NCBI RefSeq assembly: GCF_009831765.1 | Contig: NZ_WSSB01000006.1 | Span: 124,001 to 188,000, forward strand | Reading direction: 5' to 3' | DNA length: 64,000 nucleotides | Origin: Craterilacuibacter sinensis | GTDB taxonomy: Bacteria; Pseudomonadota; Gammaproteobacteria; Burkholderiales; Chromobacteriaceae | Shown: positions 48,128 to 56,989 of the stretch, piece by piece | Numbering within the stretch: the first letter of the stretch is position 1 | Layout of the letters: each line of letters opens with the position of its first letter | The notes under the pieces: generated by a model | Told to the model about the DNA's origin: nothing | Seen by the model: only the letters and a program-made list of their open reading frames with translations | Database searches by the model: none | Position numbers and translations under genes: made by a program

Positions 48128-49500
48128 AAGAAACCCATCTTGACCTGGATGAGCTGCTCCACTTCGCGCACCAGACGGCGGTGGGCAACGAAGATGATCA
48201 GGTGGTCTTCACTGTTTATCACTTCATCGTGGTGTGCCATGCGCACTTCGCGGTGCCGCACAATGGCGCTGATATAGCAGCCGTGCGGCATTTCCACTTC
48301 GTCTATGCGCAGGCCGACCAGACGCGAAGTCTTGCGGTCACCCCTGACGATGACTTCCATCGCCTCGGTGCGCCCGCCGCGCAGCGCATGTACCGCCTCG
48401 ACATCGCCACGGCGCAAATGGGCGAGGATGGAGCCGATAGTAGACTGGTGCGGCGAAATCACGATATCGATGCTGTGGCCTTCGAGCAGGTCGACGTAAC
48501 TGGCGCGGTTGACCAGCGCAATCACCCGCTTGGCACCCATGCGCTTGGCCAGCAGCGTGGACATCACATTGTCTTCGTCGTCGTTGGTCAATGCGCAAAA
48601 TACATCCATCTCGTCGATGTTTTCTGCTTCGAGCAGGGCTTCATCGGTGGCTTCGCCATGCAGTACCAGAGTGTGATCCAGATTGTCACCCAGCCATTCG
48701 CAGCGCTCGCGCAGAATTTCAATAATCTTGACCTCGTACCCCGCATTTTCCAGCTGGCGCGCCAGACGGTGGCCGATATTGCCGCCGCCGGCAATCAGTA
48801 CGCGGCGTATGGGCTGGCTGCTGTTGCGTAGCTCGGCCAGCATCTGTGGCACAGCAGCACGCTCGGCCAGGAAAAACACCTCGTCGTTGCTTTGCAAAAT
48901 GGTGTCGCCCTTGGGGATGATCAGCCGGTTATTGCGATAGATGGCGCAAAAACGGCAGTCGGTGTCCGGCAGATCCTGACGCACATGGCGCAATTCGCGC
49001 CCTAAAAGCAGGCCGCCTTCCATGGCCGTGACCGCAACCAGCTGTACGCGGCCGCCGGCAAAATCCAGCACCTGTAAGGCCCCCGGGTATTGAAATAGCT
49101 GGTACAGGTTTTCGGTGACGATCTGTTCCGGGCAGATGGGCTGGTCAACGCCGAATAAATCCAGCGTGTTCTTGGCGCCGAATTCGACATAGTCACTGGC
49201 GCGTACGCGCGCAATGCGGGTGGGTACGTTGTAGAGCTCGCGCGCCAGCTTGCAGGCAACCAGATTGGTTTCGTCGTTACGCGTTAGCGCAAGCAACATA
49301 TCGGTGTCGGCCGCACCGGCACCGGCCAGTACCGAGGGCTGGGCGGCATTGCCGCAGATGGTCTGAATATCCAGCCTGTCCTGCAGCTGCTTGAGCAGTT
49401 TGCTGTCCAAGTCGACGATGGTGATGTCGTTCTCTTCGGAAACCAGGTTCTCTGCTACGCGGGCACCAACCTGGCCGCCCCCCAAAATCAGAATTTTCAC
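48124..49500 (-). CDS. trkA: Trk system regulatory protein TrkA
   Basis: A 458-residue cytoplasmic ring subunit. Two RCK/TrkA_N Rossmann domains (ILGGGQVGARVAENL at the start and IAGGGNIGHRLARQL near 235), each followed by a TrkA_C domain. It binds NAD(H)/ATP and gates TrkH. It is the first gene of the run trkA-trkH-slt-NDUFA9-cca, all nearly contiguous on the minus strand. Confidence 0.97.
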   Translation of the reverse strand: MKILILGGGQVGARVAENLVSEENDITIVDLDSKLLKQLQDRLDIQTICGNAAQPSVLAGAGAADTDMLLALTRNDETNLVACKLARELYNVPTRIARVRASDYVEFGAKNTLDLFGVDQPICPEQIVTENLYQLFQYPGALQVLDFAGGRVQLVAVTAMEGGLLLGRELRHVRQDLPDTDCRFCAIYRNNRLIIPKGDTILQSNDEVFFLAERAAVPQMLAELRNSSQPIRRVLIAGGGNIGHRLARQLENAGYEVKIIEILRERCEWLGDNLDHTLVLHGEATDEALLEAENIDEMDVFCALTNDDEDNVMSTLLAKRMGAKRVIALVNRASYVDLLEGHSIDIVISPHQSTIGSILAHLRRGDVEAVHALRGGRTEAMEVIVRGDRKTSRLVGLRIDEVEMPHGCYISAIVRHREVRMAHHDEVINSEDHLIIFVAHRRLVREVEQLIQVKMGFF

Positions 49501-49642
49501 AATATTGAAGCCGTCTGGATTAAGTATTTTGGTCAGATTCTAACGGTTTAGCGGGCAGGGTGCACGACTGTGGTTTTCGTTTTAATAGTGCATGCTCGCC
49601 AATTTTGCCAAGTGAGGCAAAGACTTGGCGGCATAGGGTGCA

Positions 49643-50296
49643 TCAACGCGCGCTGTTGCGCACCCCGCGCACGGTACGCTTGAGGGTGGCCGAGTCGGTT
49701 GTGCCACTGATGAGCCTGTCTCCCAGTAGTAGCGTTGGTGTGGTGAAGACCTTGAGTTCATCGGTCAGCGCCTGATTGTCCTCCAGCGCAAGACGCACAG
49801 CCTTGCCCGGGTTTAGCCACGCCTGTGTGCCGGTTTCCCTGGCGGTTTGCTGGATGGCATGCTGGTCCAGCGGGAGTGTGCCCTGCATCAGGCTTTGATG
49901 CACCGCCCAGTAGCGGGCGCGCTGTTTTTGCCAGACATTCAGCGCATACAGGGTGGCCGGCTCCGAACTGGCATCAAACAGGGGGAGCAGCTTGAACACA
50001 AATTTCACGTCGGGCAACTCGCTGGCGACGCGTTCGATGACTACATCCATGCGCCGGCAATACGGGCAGTTGAAATCGGTAAAGTAGATGACAACCTGGC
50101 TGGCCGCTGGGTCGCCTAAAAACGGGTCGGCAGGGTTGGCATAGATGCGGCCAGGCTTCTGTGCCGCCAGCGCTTTTAGCATCTGCTGTTGCCGTGCACG
50201 GTTGTGCTCGGCGATTTTTTCCAGATCGGGCAGGTTTTTGCTGTTAGCCAGCAGGGGCATCAGGCTTAAACCGGCCAGTAAGGTCCGGCGTTTCAT
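49643..50296 (-). CDS. DsbA/DsbC-like thiol-disulfide protein
   Basis: A 217-residue thioredoxin-fold protein. The N-terminus KRRTLLAGLSLMPLLA carries two arginines and a hydrophobic stretch, so export by Tat is possible, though Sec is not excluded. The active site is CPYC (C77-C80) in TDFNCPYCRR, with a later cis-Pro motif TTPTLLLG. The helical insert resembles DsbA-family proteins, and the region before the motif resembles the short linker of DsbC/DsbG. It probably handles disulfides in the periplasm. Confidence 0.87.
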   Translation of the reverse strand: MKRRTLLAGLSLMPLLANSKNLPDLEKIAEHNRARQQQMLKALAAQKPGRIYANPADPFLGDPAASQVVIYFTDFNCPYCRRMDVVIERVASELPDVKFVFKLLPLFDASSEPATLYALNVWQKQRARYWAVHQSLMQGTLPLDQHAIQQTARETGTQAWLNPGKAVRLALEDNQALTDELKVFTTPTLLLGDRLISGTTDSATLKRTVRGVRNSAR

Positions 50297-50366
50297 GATC
50301 GCTATCCTTTGGGGGAGGCTTTAATCGGTACATTGTTGCGGCATGCACCTGATGGTATTAAAGCGA

Positions 50367-50389
50367 AAGGGAGCGACATGCGCTCCCTT
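50367..50389 (-). terminator. Terminator of the NCS2 permease gene
   Basis: AAGGGAGCG / CGCTCCCTT with a 5-base loop, followed on the minus strand by a moderately T-rich stretch. Confidence 0.65.
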
Positions 50390-50408
50390 AATGCGGTTTT
50401 ATTGCGGT

Positions 50409-51713
50409 TTAGTCTTCGAGATCTACCTGCGTGCGACCCGGCAGCAGCAGGTTAAGGCTAAGTGCAATCAGGGCGCTTACCGTGATGCCGGAGCCGAAAA
50501 TTTCGCGTACAAAGCCCGGCAACTTGCCCAGTACTTCCGGGCGTACGGTTACTGCCATGCCGCAGCCGATGGCGACGGCAATAATCACGCCATTGCGTCG
50601 GCTGCTCTCGACCTGGCCCAGCATCTGAACGCCGGCCACGATAATCATGGCGAACATCATCAGGCCGGCACCGCCGAGCACCGGCAGCGGAATGGTGACG
50701 ATCAAGGCGCCAAACACCGGAAACAGGCCTGCCAGCATCAAGAGCAGACCCGCCAGTGCCACTACATAACGGCTGGCGACGCCGGTCAGCGATACCACGC
50801 CAATATTCTGGGCAAACGAGGAAAAGGGGGTCGTCGACATGATGGCGGCAATGGCCGAGCCTACGCCGTCACACAGGATGCCTGCCGACATCTGCTTGCC
50901 GCTGACCTTGGTCTGTGTTGCCTGACCCAGCGCCAAAAAGTTGCCGGTCGACTCCACGATGGTAACCAGATAGGCAATAGACATGCCGATAATGCCGGAG
51001 ATTGGAAAGCTCATGCCGAAATGCAATGGCTGGGGCAGGGCAAATGCGCTGGCTTGTGCCACCGGTGCAAAATCGATGCGCCCCAGCATCAGGCACAGTA
51101 GATAGCCGGCCCCCATGCCGATCACGATGGCTGCGGCCGAGACGATGCCGCGGCCGAACTGGACCAGCCCGATCACCAGTACCAGTACAAAAAAGGCAAT
51201 AGCCAGATGCTCGGGATTGGCATAGTCAGCCGCGCCGGGCTGGCCGCCGGCAAACCAGTCAACGGCAACCGGGATAAGCGACAGGCCTATCATGGACACG
51301 ACTGTGCCGGTGACCACCGGCGGGAACAGCTTGCGGATTTGCGGCATGAAAAAGCTGCCGCCTATCATCACCAGCGACGCGGCCAGCGAGGAGCCCATGA
51401 TGCCGGCTACACCATGCTCGAAACCGATGGCGATGGCGGCGGCAACAAAAGTGAAGCTGGTGCCCATGACACAGGGCAGGCGGATGCCGATAGGTCCTGC
51501 GCCGCGGCATTGCACGATGGTGACGGCACCGGAAACCATTAAGGCTGCATTGACGAGTGCGACCATTTCCTGTGGAGGGAGTCGCAATACGCCGCCCACG
51601 ACCAGCGGGACAGCGATAATCCCACCGAGTGCGGCAAGCAGGTGCTGTATGGCCAGTAATAATGATGTTGCCAGTGGAGGCCGGTCTTCAACCTGGTACA
51701 GCAGCTTTTCCAT
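50409..51713 (-). CDS. NCS2 family purine (xanthine/urate-type) permease
   Basis: 434 residues, nucleobase:cation symporter-2, about fourteen hydrophobic segments. Family signatures: QHLLAALGGIIAVPLVVGG at the start and GQATQTKVSGKQMSAGILCDG near the middle. The region IVESTGNFLALG corresponds to the substrate-binding helix 8. Subgroup features suggest xanthine or uric acid, not proven. It is divergent from the nucleoside phosphorylase gene ppnP, so a shared role in purine salvage is plausible. Confidence 0.9.
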   Translation of the reverse strand: MEKLLYQVEDRPPLATSLLLAIQHLLAALGGIIAVPLVVGGVLRLPPQEMVALVNAALMVSGAVTIVQCRGAGPIGIRLPCVMGTSFTFVAAAIAIGFEHGVAGIMGSSLAASLVMIGGSFFMPQIRKLFPPVVTGTVVSMIGLSLIPVAVDWFAGGQPGAADYANPEHLAIAFFVLVLVIGLVQFGRGIVSAAAIVIGMGAGYLLCLMLGRIDFAPVAQASAFALPQPLHFGMSFPISGIIGMSIAYLVTIVESTGNFLALGQATQTKVSGKQMSAGILCDGVGSAIAAIMSTTPFSSFAQNIGVVSLTGVASRYVVALAGLLLMLAGLFPVFGALIVTIPLPVLGGAGLMMFAMIIVAGVQMLGQVESSRRNGVIIAVAIGCGMAVTVRPEVLGKLPGFVREIFGSGITVSALIALSLNLLLPGRTQVDLED

Positions 51714-51770
51714 GCTTTGCTTCCTTGCAGTGAGGGCTTTGTAGGTAGCGCTTGCGCGCCAAGTGCGCGC

Positions 51771-51799
51771 ATGATTGTCAAATTCTATGTCGCTGTCAA
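51771..51799 (-). promoter_or_regulatory. Probable promoter of the NCS2 permease gene
   Basis: On the minus strand TTGACA (51799-51794) and AATCAT (51776-51771) are spaced by exactly 17 bases. The leader that follows contains a small GCGCGC...GCGCGC hairpin. Confidence 0.5.
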
Positions 51800-51943
51800 T
51801 GATGATTTATCTTTTAATGAAGATAGTCTGGTGTTGTGCCCTTATGATGGGCAAAACCATTTAAATAAAAATGCAAGCAAAATTGTGACAAATAAATAAA
51901 ATCACCTTATTCTTGGCGTTTTACCTTTACGTGCGGGGTGCTT

Positions 51944-52258
51944 ATGGCTGATCAGTTCGAAAATGTCAGTGTGGCCAAGCGGGCCAATGTCTATTTTGAC
52001 GGCAAGTGCGTCAGTCATACGGTGACCCTGGCCGATGGCACGCAAAAATCGGTAGGCGTGATTCTGCCCGGTAAGCTGGTGTTTACTACGGCAGCAGCGG
52101 AAGTCATGGAATTACTGGAAGGAGAATGCCGGGTGACGCAGGCTGGCGCCTCTGCCGCGCAGGATTATGCCGGGGGTGAATCTTTTAGCGTGCCGGCCAA
52201 TAGCAGCTTTACGATCGAGGTACTCAAGACCGTTCATTATGTTTGCCATTTCGGCTGA
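51944..52258 (+). CDS. ppnP: Pyrimidine/purine nucleoside phosphorylase PpnP
   Basis: A 104-residue single cupin-barrel protein (DUF1255, YaiE family). Features: [42 protein letters not shown] and [14 protein letters not shown]. coli PpnP phosphorolyses a range of nucleosides. The ATG at 51944 is preceded by GGGG; a GTG two codons earlier is also open. The 230-base divergent gap to the NCS2 gene holds both promoters. Confidence 0.93.
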   Translation: MADQFENVSVAKRANVYFDGKCVSHTVTLADGTQKSVGVILPGKLVFTTAAAEVMELLEGECRVTQAGASAAQDYAGGESFSVPANSSFTIEVLKTVHYVCHFG

Positions 52259-52277
52259 TTAGAGCGGGCTTGTCGTA

Positions 52278-52313
52278 AAAAGGCTCAATACCAGGATAGG
52301 TATTGAGCCTTTT
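52278..52313 (+). terminator. Rho-independent terminator of ppnP
   Basis: Perfect 15-base stem AAAAGGCTCAATACC / GGTATTGAGCCTTTT with a 6-base loop. Confidence 0.9.
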
Positions 52314-52354
52314 GTATCTGACGCCGCAGGTTGCGGGTCGGGATGTCGCATTGT

Positions 52355-52999
52355 TTAGCGGTAGTGCGCATCAAGTTCGGTAAACGCCGCCTTGTTGTCT
52401 GGCGTGACATAAGGGCGCATCAGGGCCAGCACTTGACGTGCGCCGCGCCGCCCGGTTTCTGCCGAGATAGGGACTTTAGGTGCGGCGGACTGCTCGAACG
52501 CATACCAGAATTTCACCACCAACCAGATATTGACCGCCAGCTGTTCAATTTCTTCATCGGAAGAAAAGGTCAGCAAGCCGGCACGGGCAAAGCCCTTGAG
52601 CATGTCGCCCATCATCGGACGCAAATCGGTGCCGATAGTGGCGTGATACTCGGCCTGCAATTGCGGATTACGCGACAGCAAGCCCGGCAGGTCATCAAAC
52701 AAAAAGCGGTAATTCCACATGCCCTTGAATAAGGCATCCAGCTGGTCGGATAAAGCCTGCGGCGTAATGGTGCCTTCTGTCTTCGGTGCCAGCTGGTCGC
52801 GAATAAAGGCTTCATATTCGCGGAAAATCTGGAAAACAATCTCTTCCTTATTGCGAAAGTGATAGTACAGATTGCCCGGACTAATGCCCAGGTGAGCCGA
52901 AATATGATTGGTCGTGATCGCACGCTCTCCATGCTCATTGAAGAGTTTGAGGCTCTCGATCACGATTTTGTCGTAGGTTTTGATCCGGGTTTTGCTCAT
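52355..52999 (-). CDS. TetR family transcriptional regulator
   Basis: 214 residues from the ATG at 52999. The N-terminal helix-turn-helix is typical of TetR (ALTTNHISAHLGISPGNLYYHF-type sequence, residues 25-50). The C-terminal domain resembles TetR_C of YbjK/RutR-like proteins that sense hydrophobic ligands. A TTG start five codons upstream is less likely. No adjacent operon is obviously its target; the neighbouring mscS-like gene is tandem downstream of prfC, not divergent. Confidence 0.9.
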   Translation of the reverse strand: MSKTRIKTYDKIVIESLKLFNEHGERAITTNHISAHLGISPGNLYYHFRNKEEIVFQIFREYEAFIRDQLAPKTEGTITPQALSDQLDALFKGMWNYRFLFDDLPGLLSRNPQLQAEYHATIGTDLRPMMGDMLKGFARAGLLTFSSDEEIEQLAVNIWLVVKFWYAFEQSAAPKVPISAETGRRGARQVLALMRPYVTPDNKAAFTELDAHYR

Positions 53000-53045
53000 A
53001 GATTGAAGAATCAAGCCATTTAATAAGGATGAGTCGGATGCCAGT

Positions 53046-53915
53046 TTACACCGAGGCCGCAGATTTGTTCAGATTGGCGTCAGCCGGAAAAGCTTCAAAC
53101 ATAAAGCGCTTGAGTATCGCCTGTTCTACCCGTTGCCTGTCCTTGGCCAGTATGGCAATGCGTAGCGTCAGTTGATAACTGACATCGCTAAGCGGGTGAA
53201 TCGATACGCGTGGCGCCACCGATGGCGTATCCAGATGGTGACGCGCTTCTATACGCGCCATATGCAGTTGCGCGGCCTGAATATGTGGCGCACAGACGTC
53301 GTTGGCTGCCCCTAGCAGCAAGGCTTCACCCTGCTGGGGAGGGAGCGTATAGGGCAGGGGCAGGCCCAGCGTATGCACCACATACTCGCCCATATAGTTT
53401 TCCAGCACCACCGGCTGGTTGAGCAGCAGGCTGTGCGGAAAAGACAAGGCCCGCCCTGTCATCTGGTGGCTGTCGTGGGTGGGGCCGATTTCCATCACTG
53501 TGGTGGTGAATAGCCCGACATCGACCACACGCCCGCGTATATGGCCGACCTCGATGTGGTCGCCCAGGCTGTAGCTGTCGGAGGCGCTTCTGAGCAGCCC
53601 CCCGGTCAGGCACATGATCAACTCTTTGGTGGCAATAATCACTGCAGCGGCAAAAGCCAGCATCGAGACCGCTATGGTCTGCAGCTCGGATGCCCAGATC
53701 AGTGCAATGCCGGCGACGCCACAGACAAACAGCACATTGCGCACGGTGATGGACCAGCGCCGCCTGTCGTCCAGCGTCCAGTGGGTATTGCTGGCGATGG
53801 CGCGGCCTATGCTGATGCGCAGCACCAGCAGTACCGTGATCATTACTCCCGAGCGCACGATGTCGGCGACGTAACTTGCACGCAGGTGGGTCCAGAAGTC
53901 GATCAGCTCGCTCAT
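53046..53915 (-). CDS. MscS-like mechanosensitive channel protein
   Basis: 289 residues: three hydrophobic helices (about 20-35, 60-75 and 85-110) followed by the MscS beta domain with SLGDHIEVGHIRGRVVDVGLFTTTVMEIG and an FPHSLLLNQPV stretch. It is a small member of the MscS superfamily, acting in osmotic release or as an ion-conducting channel. The C-terminal alpha/beta vestibule is short. The gene begins 2 bases after the stop of prfC, so they are probably co-transcribed. Confidence 0.88.
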   Translation of the reverse strand: MSELIDFWTHLRASYVADIVRSGVMITVLLVLRISIGRAIASNTHWTLDDRRRWSITVRNVLFVCGVAGIALIWASELQTIAVSMLAFAAAVIIATKELIMCLTGGLLRSASDSYSLGDHIEVGHIRGRVVDVGLFTTTVMEIGPTHDSHQMTGRALSFPHSLLLNQPVVLENYMGEYVVHTLGLPLPYTLPPQQGEALLLGAANDVCAPHIQAAQLHMARIEARHHLDTPSVAPRVSIHPLSDVSYQLTLRIAILAKDRQRVEQAILKRFMFEAFPADANLNKSAASV

Positions 53916-53917
53916 GC

Positions 53918-55528
53918 CTACTCGCCCAGCTTGACCGCGTGTTCGCGCGTTTCGTGGAAGACGATATCCGGCCAGCGCTCCTGTGTCAGCTGCAGGTTGA
54001 CGCGGTTGGGCGCGAGATAGGCCAGATTGTTGCCGGCATCGGTGGCGATATTGCCTTGCAGTGCCTTGATGAAGTCATCCAGCTTTTTGCGGTCATCACA
54101 GGTGAACCAGCGTGCCGACCAGATACTGGCCGATTCAAAAATGGCATCCACGCCGTATTCGGCCGCCAGGCGCGAGGCGACGACTTCGAACTGCAGCACG
54201 CCGACTGCACCCAGAATCAGGTCGCCGCCGCTATGCGGCTTGAACACCTGCACGGCGCCTTCTTCACCCAGCTGCTGCAAGCCCTTGGCCAACTGCTTGA
54301 GCTTCAGCGGGTTGCGGATGCGTACCGAGCGGAACATTTCCGGCGCGAAGAACGGGATGCCGGTAAACGCCAGCGCCTCGCCTTCGGAGAAAGAGTCGCC
54401 GATCTGGATATTGCCGTGGTTGGGAATGCCGATAATGTCGCCTGCGAAGGCTTCTTCCACGATTTCGCGGTCGTGCGACATAAAGGTCACCACGCTGGAG
54501 GCAGCGATATCACGCCCCAGACGCAGATGCTTCATCTTCATGCCACGCTCGAACTGGCCGGAGCACACGCGCATAAAGGCGATGCGGTCGCGGTGCTTGG
54601 GGTCCATATTGGCCTGGATCTTGAACACAAAGCCGGAGAACTTGCCTTCGCTCGGGTTTACGCTGCGCACGGTCGCATCGCGTTCCTGTGGCGCCGGTGC
54701 CCAGTTGATCAGCGCGTCCAGAATCTCGCGCACACCGAAATTGTTGATGGCCGAGCCGAAAAACACCGGAGTCAGCTCGCCGGCGAGGAACTCGTCCAGA
54801 TTCCACTCGTTGGAGGCGCCCTTGACCAGTTCGATCTCCATGCGCAGCTGTTCCATTTCCATCGGGAACAGCGCGTCCAGACGCGGATTGTCCATGCCCT
54901 TGATCACTTCGATATCGGACACCAGTTTTTCGGCGCCGGCTTCGAACAGAATGACTTCATCGGTCAGCAGCGAATAGACGCCGCGGAAGCTCTTGCCCAT
55001 GCCGATCGGCCAGGTGACCGGTGCGCAGCGTATCTTGAGCACGTCTTCCACTTCATCCAGCAACTCGAGCGAGTCGCGCACTTCACGGTCGCACTTGTTC
55101 ATGAAAGTGACGATGGGCGTGTTGCGCAGGCGGCAGACATTCAACAGCTTGATGGTCTGCTCTTCCACGCCCTTGGCGGCGTCGATCACCATCAAGGCGG
55201 AGTCGACTGCCGTCAGTACGCGATAGGTGTCTTCGGAGAAGTCCTGGTGGCCCGGGGTATCCAGCAGGTTGACGGTATGGTCGCGGTAGTCGAACTGCAT
55301 CACGCTGGATGCGACCGAGATGCCGCGCTGCTTCTCGATATCCATCCAGTCGGAAGTGGCGAATTTGCCGCCTTTTTTGCCCTTGACGGTGCCCGCCATC
55401 TGAATGGCGCCCGAAAACAGCAGCAGCTTTTCGGTCAGCGTGGTCTTACCCGCGTCGGGGTGGGAGATAATGGCAAAAGTGCGGCGGCGGGCGACTTCTG
55501 CGGCAATGCGTGTCAGTTCTGCGGACAT
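53918..55528 (-). CDS. prfC: Peptide chain release factor 3
   Basis: 536 residues from the ATG at 55528 ([18 protein letters not shown]). A translational GTPase: the P-loop [29 protein letters not shown] and NKCDRE are present, followed by domain II and the RF3-specific C-terminal domain. It recycles RF1/RF2 after termination. The length matches E. coli RF3 (529). A longer frame toward ribE is rejected because the extra residues overlap the intergenic region. Confidence 0.97.
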   Translation of the reverse strand: MSAELTRIAAEVARRRTFAIISHPDAGKTTLTEKLLLFSGAIQMAGTVKGKKGGKFATSDWMDIEKQRGISVASSVMQFDYRDHTVNLLDTPGHQDFSEDTYRVLTAVDSALMVIDAAKGVEEQTIKLLNVCRLRNTPIVTFMNKCDREVRDSLELLDEVEDVLKIRCAPVTWPIGMGKSFRGVYSLLTDEVILFEAGAEKLVSDIEVIKGMDNPRLDALFPMEMEQLRMEIELVKGASNEWNLDEFLAGELTPVFFGSAINNFGVREILDALINWAPAPQERDATVRSVNPSEGKFSGFVFKIQANMDPKHRDRIAFMRVCSGQFERGMKMKHLRLGRDIAASSVVTFMSHDREIVEEAFAGDIIGIPNHGNIQIGDSFSEGEALAFTGIPFFAPEMFRSVRIRNPLKLKQLAKGLQQLGEEGAVQVFKPHSGGDLILGAVGVLQFEVVASRLAAEYGVDAIFESASIWSARWFTCDDRKKLDDFIKALQGNIATDAGNNLAYLAPNRVNLQLTQERWPDIVFHETREHAVKLGE

Positions 55529-55654
55529 GTCTGTTGCTTGGTGTATGCGGTAAAGGCGGCATTGTACCGGTTTTCGTGCCGGCTGACCGCTGCGCCTTTT
55601 ATGCATGTTGCGGGTACAATGACGGCACTGGATTCAAGATGACGGAGCTGGCGG

Positions 55655-56269
55655 ATGTTTACAGGGATAGTGCAGGGCACGGCCGAACTGGTCGCACTGG
55701 AAGAAAAGACTGGTTTTCGTACGCATACCGTGCGCTTGCCGCAGGCGATGCTGCCGGGTTTGGCGCTGGGGGCCTCGGTTGCGCACAACGGCTGCTGCCT
55801 GACCGTGACCCGGGTGGAGGGCGATCGGGTCTCGTTCGACCTGATGCAGGAGACGCTGCGTCTGACCAATCTGGGGGCTTTGACGCTGGGTGAGTCGGTC
55901 AATGTTGAGCGTGCTGCACGCTTTGGTGACGATATCGGCGGTCACGCCATGAGCGGCCACATCCTGTGCTGCGCCGAAGTGGTGGCGGTCGAGGAAACAC
56001 CGAATAACCGGACCTTGCGCTTTAGCCTGCCGGAGGCGGCGCTCAAATATGTATTTACCAAAGGCTATATCGGCATCGACGGCATCAGTCTGACCGTGGG
56101 GGAAGTCCAGGGGAACGAATTTGCCGTGCATCTGATTCCGGAAACGCTGAGCCGTACTATCATCGGCCAGCGCAAGGTGGGCGACCGGGTCAATATCGAA
56201 GTCGATCCGCAGACGCAGGCTATTGTCGACACGGTCGAGCGGGTGCTTGCCAGCCGGAGTCTTGGATGA
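55655..56269 (+). CDS. ribE: Riboflavin synthase alpha chain
   Basis: 204 residues: two lumazine-binding beta-barrels, starting MFTGIVQGTAELVAL, with SLTVTRVEGDRVSFDL-like and SLTVGEVQGNEFAV repeats. It converts two 6,7-dimethyl-8-ribityllumazine molecules to riboflavin. It is the first gene of ribE-DUF71-ribBX-ribH-nusB. No FMN riboswitch is visible in the 126-base leader. Confidence 0.96.
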   Translation: MFTGIVQGTAELVALEEKTGFRTHTVRLPQAMLPGLALGASVAHNGCCLTVTRVEGDRVSFDLMQETLRLTNLGALTLGESVNVERAARFGDDIGGHAMSGHILCCAEVVAVEETPNNRTLRFSLPEAALKYVFTKGYIGIDGISLTVGEVQGNEFAVHLIPETLSRTIIGQRKVGDRVNIEVDPQTQAIVDTVERVLASRSLG

Positions 56270-56931
56270 CTGCACCGCTATTCGTGATGTCGTGGAGTGG
56301 CGGCAAAGACTCCTGCCTCGCCCTTTGGCGTACGTTGCAAAGCGGTGCCCGTCCGCTGGCCCTGCTTTCGATGCTTGACGAAACGGGTGCGCGCAGCCGC
56401 TCTCACGGCATCAGCCCCGAAGTCCTGCAGGCCCAGGTCGAGGCGCTGGCGATTCCACTGGTGACCGGTAGTGCGACCTGGGGGGAGTACGAGGCCGTGT
56501 TTGTCGCACAGTTGCAAGCCTTGAAAGCACAAGGCGCCGAGATGGCGGTGTTTGGGGATATCGACTTGCAGCCGCATCGCGACTGGGAGGAAAAGGTCTG
56601 CGCCGCCGCCGGCTTGCAGGCGGTGTTGCCGCTATGGCAGGAGCAGAGGCTGGATCTGGTGCGCGAATTTGTCGATGCCGGCTTTGTCGCGACCATTGTG
56701 GTGATACGTAACGACTTGATGGCCGCCGACTATCTGGGCCAAGTGCTGGATCATGCGCTGATTGCGCGCATGCAGTCCGAGGGTATCGATCCGTGCGGCG
56801 AGGGCGGGGAGTTCCATACGCTGGTCACCGCGGGGCCGCTATTTGCCCAGGCCTTGCCTTTGCGGGAAAAAGCGCGACATCAACATGATAAATATTCAAT
56901 GCTTGAATTTGAGCTTTCCGATAGCATCTAA
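56266..56931 (+). CDS. DUF71/diphthine-ammonia-ligase-like ATP pyrophosphatase
   Basis: 221 residues with the PP-loop SWSGGKDSCLALW at the N-terminus and a conserved GEGGEFHTLV motif near the end. These are both hallmarks of the DUF71 (COG2102) N-type ATP pyrophosphatases, related to eukaryotic Dph6. In bacteria the substrate is unknown; amidation of a B12 or other cofactor precursor has been proposed for the family. It overlaps ribE by 4 bases, so a link to flavin metabolism is possible but not shown. Confidence 0.88.
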   Translation: MTAPLFVMSWSGGKDSCLALWRTLQSGARPLALLSMLDETGARSRSHGISPEVLQAQVEALAIPLVTGSATWGEYEAVFVAQLQALKAQGAEMAVFGDIDLQPHRDWEEKVCAAAGLQAVLPLWQEQRLDLVREFVDAGFVATIVVIRNDLMAADYLGQVLDHALIARMQSEGIDPCGEGGEFHTLVTAGPLFAQALPLREKARHQHDKYSMLEFELSDSI

Positions 56932-56989
56932 TAACAAATAATCGAAACGCGGTGCGCGTGGTGCGGGCCGTCTGCAAGGGTAGAAGAAA

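Noticed and set aside
53876-55642. 588-codon plus-strand frame opposite prfC
   Set aside because: RF3 GTPase motifs on the minus strand are intact, and the plus-strand translation is His/Ala-rich noise.
55529-55654. FMN riboswitch before ribE
   Set aside because: The leader is only 126 bases and lacks the conserved multi-stem consensus.
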